Shown here piece by piece: positions 33,341 to 39,153 of a stretch of DNA of 39,153 nucleotides; the stretch's first letter is position 1; the number at the start of each line of letters is the position of its first letter. Source of the stretch: Deltaproteobacteria bacterium UBA1386 (GTDB lineage Bacteria > Desulfobacterota > Syntrophorhabdia > Syntrophorhabdales > Syntrophorhabdaceae); contig DBQU01000039.1 in the NCBI GenBank assembly GCA_002305765.1, positions 1 to 39,153 on the forward strand, given 5' to 3'. The notes under the pieces are model-generated. The model searched no databases and was not told the DNA's origin. It saw only the letters and a program-made list of their open reading frames with translations. A program made the position numbers and the translations under genes.

Positions 33341-33378
33341 GAGCGAAGCGGGCGTGAGACGATCTTTTATCTTTTCCT

Positions 33379-34839
33379 TCACCCCATCAGCCGTTCCGGT
33401 ATCGTCGGCACCTTCTTCACCGACTCGAACACGTGCGCCGCCTGCAGCATCCTTCCCTCATCCAGCGGTTTGCCGATGATCTGGAGACCTATGGGGAGTC
33501 CCCTGGAATCGAAGCCTCCCGGGATGGAGATGCCGGGCAGGCCCGCCAGGTTGACGGGTATGGTGAAGATGTCCGAGAGGTACATGGTCAGAGGGTCTTC
33601 CAGGCGTTCCCCGACCTTGAAGGCGGTCGTCGGGGAGACGGGCGTGACGATGAGGTCGCAGGAGGCGAAGGCGTCGTCGAAGTCGCGCCTGATGAGGGTG
33701 CGGACCTTGCCGGCCTTGCGGTAATAGGCGTCGTAATAACCGGAGGAGAGCACGTAAGTTCCGAGGATGATCCTGCGCTTCACCTCCTTGCCGAAACCCT
33801 TGAAACGGGTCTTCTTGTACATGTCGATGATGTCCTTGCCTTCCTCGCGCAGGCCGTACTTTACGCCGTCGTAGCGTGCGAGGTTCGACGAGGCTTCGGC
33901 GGTGCAGATGATGTAATAGGTGGCCACGGCGTGGCGTGTATGGGGAAGGGATACATCGACGAGTTCCGCGCCCTGGTCCTTGAGGGCCTGAAGGTTCTCT
34001 TCGTAGTTCTTCCTGACGTCCTCTTCCATGCCCTCGACGAAATACTCGCCCGGTATGCCGACCTTGAGCCCCTTGATGTCCCTGCCCAGGAAGGAATGGT
34101 AGTCGGGGACGGGTTCGGGGATGGAGGTGGAATCGAGGGGGTCGTGCCCCGCGATGACGCCGAGCATGGTGGCGCAGTCGCTCACGGTCCGGGAGAAGGG
34201 GCCTATCTGGTCGAGGGACGAGGCAAAGGCTATGAGGCCGTAACGGGAGACCCTGCCGTAGGTGGGTTTCATGCCGATGACGCCGCAGAGGCTCGCCGGC
34301 TGGCGGATGGAACCGCCCGTGTCGGTGCCGAGGGCGCTGACGCAGAGTCCCGAGGCAACCGCCGCGGCGGAACCGCCGCTTGAGCCGCCAGGGATACGAG
34401 AGGTGTCCCAAGGGTTCGCCGTGGTCTGGAAGGCCGAGTTCTCGGTGGATGAGCCCATGGCGAACTCGTCCATGTTGAGCCTGCCGAGATGGACGAATCC
34501 GGCCTCCTTCAGCTTCCTGATGACCGTGGCGTCATAGGGGGGCACGAAGCCTTTCAGGATACTCGAGGCGCAGGTGGTCTCGATCCCCTTCGTGCACAGG
34601 ATATCCTTCATGCCGAGGGGAACGCCCAGAAGGGGCGCGTCTTCTCCGCGCGCGATCTTCTCATCCGCCTCGCGCGCCATCTTCATGGCGTAATCGTCCG
34701 TTGTTCTCAGATAAGCCAGTATCTCGCCGTTGTACTTCCCTATGCGGTCAAGATAATACCTCGTCAGTTCCACGGAGCTGATCTCTTTCTTCTTCAGCAT
34801 TTCCCTCAACTGAGCTATTGTCGAATTCAGTATATCCAC
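33379..34839 (-). CDS. gatA: Asp/Glu-tRNA amidotransferase subunit A
   Basis: GatA is the glutaminase subunit that converts misacylated Glu-tRNA(Gln) or Asp-tRNA(Asn) to the amide. The 486-residue product has the amidase signature: Lys in LGVPLGMKDILCT, and IPGGSSGGSAAAVASGL with the cis-Ser and nucleophile Ser in ALGTDTGGSIRQPA. Later FGKEVKRRIILGTYVLSSGY is a GatA block. The start is GTG 34839 with AGGAGAT upstream. gatC lies 149 bases upstream with a repeat in between; gatB is not in the window. Confidence 0.96.
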   Translation of the reverse strand: MDILNSTIAQLREMLKKKEISSVELTRYYLDRIGKYNGEILAYLRTTDDYAMKMAREADEKIARGEDAPLLGVPLGMKDILCTKGIETTCASSILKGFVPPYDATVIRKLKEAGFVHLGRLNMDEFAMGSSTENSAFQTTANPWDTSRIPGGSSGGSAAAVASGLCVSALGTDTGGSIRQPASLCGVIGMKPTYGRVSRYGLIAFASSLDQIGPFSRTVSDCATMLGVIAGHDPLDSTSIPEPVPDYHSFLGRDIKGLKVGIPGEYFVEGMEEDVRKNYEENLQALKDQGAELVDVSLPHTRHAVATYYIICTAEASSNLARYDGVKYGLREEGKDIIDMYKKTRFKGFGKEVKRRIILGTYVLSSGYYDAYYRKAGKVRTLIRRDFDDAFASCDLIVTPVSPTTAFKVGERLEDPLTMYLSDIFTIPVNLAGLPGISIPGGFDSRGLPIGLQIIGKPLDEGRMLQAAHVFESVKKVPTIPERLMG

Positions 34840-34949
34840 GCCTCATCTCCTCCAAACGAACCACATCATGGCTGCACATTCTTCCCGAATCCCGTCCCGC
34901 GCCGGAATGACGCAGGAGTCAATTCGAGCGCCTTCCTGTTTCTCAACGC

Positions 34950-34984
34950 TCAAGCGGCTCAAGCAATTCAAGCGGCTCAAGCCG
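34950..34984. repeat. CAAGCGGCTCAAGC-family repeat, copy B
   Basis: This copy sits between gatC and gatA. The 14-base word CAAGCGGCTCAAGC occurs twice (34951-34964 and 34969-34982). The element matches copy A at 25756 at 32 of 35 positions. The neighbouring 34885-34915 (cccgtcccgcgccggaatga) resembles a common proteobacterial short intergenic repeat, with low confidence. Confidence 0.7.
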
Positions 34985-34988
34985 GTTC

Positions 34989-35285
34989 TTACTCCTCCAC
35001 CTCTATGATCGGCGGCACCTTGAAGAAGGTGTCGATCCTTGCCGGGGCGTTGCCCACCGATTCCTCCGCGGTAAAGGAGTCCCTGACCGCGTCCTCCCGC
35101 ATGACGCATCCCACCGGAACGGGATGGCTCGTGGGCTCCACACCCTCCGTATCGAGGGCGTTCAGCGAGTCCATGTACTCGAGGATGCTGTCTATCTGTC
35201 TCGTATAGGCATCCACCTCCCCGGCGTCGAGATCAAGCCTCGCAAGATGCGCCACATACTCAACGGTCTCTCTTGTTATCTTCAT
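34989..35285 (-). CDS. gatC: Asp/Glu-tRNA amidotransferase subunit C
   Basis: GatC is the small subunit that stabilises the GatA-GatB amidotransferase. The 98-residue product has the standard VEYVAHLARLDLDAGEVDAY opening, then QIDSILEYMDSLNALDTEGV, SHPVPVGCVMREDAV, and the ending FFKVPPIIEVEE. AAAGGA precedes the ATG. gatC and gatA are in the usual order, but the repeat in the gap spreads them apart. Confidence 0.95.
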   Translation of the reverse strand: MKITRETVEYVAHLARLDLDAGEVDAYTRQIDSILEYMDSLNALDTEGVEPTSHPVPVGCVMREDAVRDSFTAEESVGNAPARIDTFFKVPPIIEVEE

Positions 35286-35295
35286 GTCAGTCCTT

Positions 35296-35550
35296 TCTCA
35301 AGTCTCAAGTCACGGGTTGCAGGTCCCAAGTCGCGGGTCGGGAGACCAGGACAGACCGTCACCGTCCACACCGTTACAAGTATATTCCCGCAAGTATCTG
35401 AAACCACTTCCCGGGTATCTCGTGGTAGCTCGCCTCAACGTTCCGTCGCGTCAGCCTGCAACCTGAAACGTTGAACCTGAAACCGTCTTGTCGTCCATAC
35501 CGTTCCCGGCTTCAGTGTCTTCAAAGGCCTGAGACTGAAACCTGAGACGC
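35296..35550. repeat. CAAGTC and AACCTGAAAC word-repeat region
   Basis: In the 269-base gap between gatC and the CBS gene, two 21-base units (TCTCAAGTCACGGGTTGCAGG at 35303, TCCCAAGTCGCGGGTCGGGAG at 35324) lie in tandem. AACCTGAAAC recurs at 35460 and 35474, and CTGAAACCTGAG follows near 35534. Similar words appear at 1594-1630 beside livG. No ORF or terminator is seen. Confidence 0.55.
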
Positions 35551-35554
35551 TTGT

Positions 35555-35926
35555 TTATCCGCACTCCGCCACGGCCTTGATGATGTCGCCGCGGGTGACG
35601 ATCCCGACCACTTTGTCGTTCTCGACGATGGGCACCCTGTTGATATGCTTCTCCACCATGATCTTCGCCACGAGCACCGCCGACTCCGTGGGCGGCACGG
35701 TGATGACATCCGTCGTCATCACGTCGGACACGGAAAGCTCGGTCATGCTCCCGTTCTTGAGCCCCCTGAGGATGTCGCTCTGGCAGACGATGCCGACGAG
35801 CTTTCCCTTGTCCACGACGGGCATCCCCGCTATGTTGAAGAGCTCCAGCTTGTTGAGTATGATGTTCAGTTTCTCCGTCGGATGACAGGTTACCACGTCT
35901 TTGTTCATCAGCTCCACGACCTTCAT
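35555..35926 (-). CDS. CBS-domain protein
   Basis: This 123-residue protein is a tandem CBS pair, a module that usually binds adenosine nucleotides. The first CBS covers about 1-58 (KVVELMNKDVVTCHPTEKLN, GMPVVDKGKLVGIVCQSDIL), the second about 65-120 (SDVMTTDVITVPPTESAVLV, INRVPIVENDKVVGIVTRGD). There is no effector domain, so it may act in trans. It follows the DUF294 nucleotidyltransferase-like gene by 11 bases; in DUF294 proteins the two modules are often fused, which suggests they work together. A Shine-Dalgarno (aaggggg) precedes the ATG. Confidence 0.88.
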   Translation of the reverse strand: MKVVELMNKDVVTCHPTEKLNIILNKLELFNIAGMPVVDKGKLVGIVCQSDILRGLKNGSMTELSVSDVMTTDVITVPPTESAVLVAKIMVEKHINRVPIVENDKVVGIVTRGDIIKAVAECG

Positions 35927-35937
35927 AATAACCCCCT

Positions 35938-37239
35938 TTATACTGCCTCTCCGAAGAGGAGTGTCTCCTGTATGAATTTCTGAAAGGCCTCCACGGCCTT
36001 CATCGCCCTGCGCAGTCTTTCCTGCTCGTCGGGGCCCAGCATGTCGGGCCGAAGGAAGTTCGAGATCTTGCCCTCATCGTCGCGATAATTGATCTGGTTG
36101 ATTATCCGGTAGCGGACGAAGGTGAAGTACGCGTCCGTAAGGGAACTCTCCATCTCCTTCTTGATGATGTTGCGCTGCCTCAGGATCGCGATCCGTTTGA
36201 GTGTGTTCCTCTCGTATATCCCGTTAGACAGGGAGAGCATCCGGACGGAGAGGATGAGCGGCGACCAGCCGAGGAGCTTGATATTGAACTTGTCCTTGTT
36301 CTCCCCTTCCTTTTCGACCTTGAAACCTCCGAAGAAGGTGAGCGCGCTCGGCATCAGGACGGCGGACTGGATGAACTCCTTCATGAAGTGCTTGTTATTG
36401 GTGAGGAGGGCGAAGAAGTAGTCCAGAAGCTCCCCGAGGATCGCCTGGCTGCCGTTGACCCGGCGGGCGTCGGTGAGGATGATGACGTCGAGGGGCTCGA
36501 AGATCCCCGTTCCGAAGGTCATGCGTTCGTCGATCCTCTTCTTCCAGTCCTTTATCGAACCTCTCCACCGGTCGTTGACGGGCATGACGCCGCCCTTGCA
36601 TTTCTCGAATCCGACCTGGTGGAGCCGGTCGGAGGCCTTCCCGGCGAATATCCGGAAATACCCGTCGAGGAGAGTCTTGGCGTCCAGGGCATTTGGCGGG
36701 ACAGGGCCTTCCGTCATCATTGCGGCACAGCGTTTTCTCAGTTCATCGGAGGCGAAACCATCATCGGTTTCGGCATAGACAAGGAGATTGTCCTGATCGG
36801 TGACCAACGTCTGTTCGTCGCGGCCTTCGCTTCCCAGCCCTGCCCAGACATAATCCACCGGAGGCTTGCCCAGGCCCTCGCCGATCATTTCTTTCTCCAC
36901 GAGTTCGAGGACCCTGATCGCGATCCTGTCCCGGATGATGCGAAGGAGATCGTGGACATCCACGATCGTGTCCTCTTCGAGGAAGAAGTTCTCCACTCCG
37001 GCTACGGCCCGTTCATGGCATTCCCGAAGGGTTTCGTAGGACGATGTGTTGTCGATTATCTCTATGACGAGCGCGTTGAGCTCGGTCTCGAATATCTCGT
37101 AGTCTTTGAGGACGGTCTGCAGCGCCGTCCCCAGCTCCGAGAGAACACGGTAGCGGTCATGACGGAGCATGGCCTTGTTCCGCATGTCCTTCTGGTGGTC
37201 CGCTATGAAGGACTCGATGAGCGAAAAATTTAAGGGCAT
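35938..37239 (-). CDS. DUF294 nucleotidyltransferase-like protein
   Basis: This protein of about 433 residues belongs to the DUF294 putative nucleotidyltransferase group related to GlnD. The motif YVWAGLGSEGRDEQTLVTDQ followed by DNLLVY is at about 150-175, with the two metal aspartates expected of this fold. A DUF294_C-type helical half follows (about 250-420). Its N-terminal part lacks the cyclic-nucleotide and CBS domains that full-length relatives carry; the separate CBS gene downstream may replace the latter. The substrate is unknown. I chose ATG 37239; a TTG directly after the valS stop (37242) is one codon longer. Confidence 0.83.
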   Translation of the reverse strand: MPLNFSLIESFIADHQKDMRNKAMLRHDRYRVLSELGTALQTVLKDYEIFETELNALVIEIIDNTSSYETLRECHERAVAGVENFFLEEDTIVDVHDLLRIIRDRIAIRVLELVEKEMIGEGLGKPPVDYVWAGLGSEGRDEQTLVTDQDNLLVYAETDDGFASDELRKRCAAMMTEGPVPPNALDAKTLLDGYFRIFAGKASDRLHQVGFEKCKGGVMPVNDRWRGSIKDWKKRIDERMTFGTGIFEPLDVIILTDARRVNGSQAILGELLDYFFALLTNNKHFMKEFIQSAVLMPSALTFFGGFKVEKEGENKDKFNIKLLGWSPLILSVRMLSLSNGIYERNTLKRIAILRQRNIIKKEMESSLTDAYFTFVRYRIINQINYRDDEGKISNFLRPDMLGPDEQERLRRAMKAVEAFQKFIQETLLFGEAV

Positions 37240-37242
37240 CAA

Positions 37243-39153
37243 CTACCTCGAAAGGTTCTCAAGCACCTTTCTGCTTTGTATGAGCTTCTCCCTCTTCGCG
37301 GAAAGCTCGCTGTACTGCGCCTCGTTGCGGGCTATGACCTCCGCCGGCGCCTTCTGGCGGAACGCCTCGTTGCCCAGCTTCTTCATCAATTTTTCACTAT
37401 CTTCGGTGATCCTGGCAAGCTCTTTTTCGATCCTGCCCAGTTCCTTCGCGACGTCGATGAGGTCCTTGAGGGGCACGAAGACCTCGATGTCCCTGTAAAC
37501 GCCCACCGCGGAATGGTCCGGTCCCTTGCCGTCCGTGAAGGTGAGGGTCTCCACCTTGCTGAGCTCCCTGATGTAGTATTCGTATTCCCTCAGGAACGAT
37601 TCGTCGGCTCCCGCCCTGATCACGGCCTCTATGCGGATGTTGGGAGCGATCCCGGTTTCGCCGCGGATGTTGCGGATGACGTCGACGATGCCCATGATCG
37701 TCTCCATCATCTTCTCGCTTTCACCGTCTATCTGCGACTCATCGACGGCAGGGTAGGGCGCCACCATGACGCTCGGGGATTCCCTGTCCGGAAGGCGCTG
37801 GTAGATCTCCTCCGTGACAAAGGGCATGATGGGGTGGAGGAGCTTCAGGATGTCCTCGAGGGTGTTGTGAAGGACGGCCCGCGTGGCCGACGTGTCGAAG
37901 CGGTCCACCTTGCCGTACAGGTTCGGTTTGATGAGCTCCAGGTACCAGTCGCAGTATTCATGCCAGATAAAGCTGTACAGCACGTTGGCGGCTTCGTTGA
38001 AACGATACCCGAGGACGCTCTCGTGGACGTCGCGGATCACTTTCTGTACGCGGGAGCGGATCCACCGGTCGGGTAGAAAGGCCGAGCCCTTCCCGGTATG
38101 AGCGGGCTTGTCCTCACCCATGAAGGAGAGCGACAGCTTGGAGGCGTTCCATATCTTGTTGACGAAGTTCCGGCAGCCCTCGATGCGCTCTTCCGAGAGG
38201 AGGACGTCCCGTCCCTGGGCGGCCAGCATGGTCAGCGTGAAGCGGAAGGCGTCCGTCCCGTATTCGTCGATGATGACGAGGGGGTCGATGACGTTGCCCT
38301 TGGACTTGCTCATCTTCTTGCCTTCGGCGTCACGGACGAGGGCGTGGATGTAAACGTCACGGAAGGGCACGTCGCCCATGAACTTGAGGCCCATCATGAT
38401 CATCCGGGCGACCCAGAAGAAGAGGATGTCGAAGCCCGTGATAAGAAGGGACGTTGGGTAGAACGTCTTGAGGTCCTCTGTCTTGTCGGGCCAGCCGAGA
38501 GTGCTGAAGGGCCACAATCCCGACGAGAACCAGGTGTCGAGGACGTCCGATTCCTGCCTCACGGCGCCGCCGCATTTCGGGCATGCCGGGGGATCGTCGA
38601 CGGAGACGATCATCTCGCCGCAGGATTCGCAGTACCACACCGGTATCCGGTGGCCCCACCAGATCTGGCGGGACACGCACCAGTCCCTGATGTTCTCCAT
38701 CCATTCGAAGTAGACCTTCTCCCACATCTCCGGGATGATGCGCACCCGGTGCTCGCGCACGGCCTGCATTGCCGGTTCGGCGAGCGGCTTCATCTTGAGG
38801 AACCACTGGAGGGAGAGCGCGGGCTCCACCACGGTCTTGCAGCGGTAGCATTTGCCGACGCCCATGAGGTAGGGCTCGGTCTTCTCGAGGTAACCCTTTT
38901 CCTCGAGCTCCTCGACGATCTTCCTGCGGCAGTCGAAACGGTCCGTCCCCTTGTAGTGGAGGGCGTTCTCGTTCATCCTGCCGTCTTCGTCTATCACCTT
39001 TATCAGCGCGAGGCCATGCCTCTTCATGATCTCGAAGTCGTTGAGGTCGTGGGCCGGTGTGACCTTCAGCGCGCCGGTGCCGAACTCAACGTCGACGTAG
39101 CTGTCGCCGATGACGGGGATCTTCTTGTTGACTATGGGGAGGATGACCTCCTG
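37243..39153 (-). CDS. valS: Valyl-tRNA synthetase, C-terminal part
   Basis: ValRS charges tRNA(Val) with valine. The window holds the C-terminal 636 codons; the 5' end, including the HIGH motif, lies beyond base 39153, since the frame is open to the window edge. Visible parts are the end of the editing domain (PIVNKKIPVIGDSYVDVEFG, TPAHDLNDFEIMKRHG), a zinc knuckle CYRCKTVVE, a second knuckle CESCGEMIV...CPKCGG, and the KMSKS loop GKKMSKSKGNVIDP. The anticodon-binding domain and the C-terminal coiled coil (KLMKKLGNEAFRQKAPAEV) close the protein. It is directly followed by the DUF294 gene. Confidence 0.97.
   Translation of the reverse strand, partial: QEVILPIVNKKIPVIGDSYVDVEFGTGALKVTPAHDLNDFEIMKRHGLALIKVIDEDGRMNENALHYKGTDRFDCRRKIVEELEEKGYLEKTEPYLMGVGKCYRCKTVVEPALSLQWFLKMKPLAEPAMQAVREHRVRIIPEMWEKVYFEWMENIRDWCVSRQIWWGHRIPVWYCESCGEMIVSVDDPPACPKCGGAVRQESDVLDTWFSSGLWPFSTLGWPDKTEDLKTFYPTSLLITGFDILFFWVARMIMMGLKFMGDVPFRDVYIHALVRDAEGKKMSKSKGNVIDPLVIIDEYGTDAFRFTLTMLAAQGRDVLLSEERIEGCRNFVNKIWNASKLSLSFMGEDKPAHTGKGSAFLPDRWIRSRVQKVIRDVHESVLGYRFNEAANVLYSFIWHEYCDWYLELIKPNLYGKVDRFDTSATRAVLHNTLEDILKLLHPIMPFVTEEIYQRLPDRESPSVMVAPYPAVDESQIDGESEKMMETIMGIVDVIRNIRGETGIAPNIRIEAVIRAGADESFLREYEYYIRELSKVETLTFTDGKGPDHSAVGVYRDIEVFVPLKDLIDVAKELGRIEKELARITEDSEKLMKKLGNEAFRQKAPAEVIARNEAQYSELSAKREKLIQSRKVLENLSR

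Overview
The window is a GC-rich bacterial chromosome segment, densely coded and without prophage, transposase or CRISPR. The housekeeping proteins and gene order (rimP-nusA-infB-rbfA-nrnA-truB-rpsO-pnp, a DHH/CBS/nucleotidyltransferase fusion next to scpA, gatC-gatA, valS) fit a Gram-negative anaerobe of the former Deltaproteobacteria (Desulfobacterota, perhaps a Syntrophorhabdus-like lineage). That placement is inference from protein style and context; no rRNA is present to test it.

Layout. 87-4670 (minus): a complete branched-chain amino acid ABC transporter, livK-livH-livM-livG-livF in transcription order. 4789-5701 (plus): a HAD phosphatase and a small Cys-rich zinc-ribbon protein. 5969-7218 (minus): a UDP-glucuronate decarboxylase-type epimerase and a translationally coupled small protein. 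7385-23662 (plus): a long co-directional cluster of 15 genes, many overlapping by 1-17 bases: the nusA/infB translation operon (rimP, nusA, infB, DUF503, rbfA, nrnA, truB, rpsO, pnp), then an M16 peptidase, dUTPase, a Xer-type recombinase, the DHH-CBS-tRNA nucleotidyltransferase fusion, scpA and sppA. 23845-25695 (plus): a DUF364 protein behind a good sigma-70 promoter, a mostly gene-free stretch, and two small hypothetical genes. 25794-27791 (minus): a phasin-like protein and a UbiB/ABC1 kinase. 28073-29836 (plus): a solo B3/B4-domain protein, a possible 43-residue ORF, a histidine-kinase phosphoacceptor domain without ATPase domain, and a stand-alone receiver. 29888-39153 (minus): UbiA-family prenyltransferase, secreted HAF-repeat protein, family 4 uracil-DNA glycosylase, gatA, gatC, a CBS protein, a DUF294 nucleotidyltransferase-like protein, and valS, whose 5' end lies outside the window.

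The most unusual feature is in the gaps between genes. Several hold short-word, degenerate, non-coding repeats: a CAAGCGGCTCAAGC family at three distant places, an 8-base TTGAAC array, an array of nine 9-base ATAGGACNN units, an AATRACCAATT inverted-repeat block, and CAAGTC/AACCTGAAAC arrays. Some sit inside apparent operons (gatC/gatA). They look like dispersed intergenic elements and are the best candidate here for something poorly described. The HisKA-only plus receiver pair and the apparently leaderless HAD gene are the next most interesting points.
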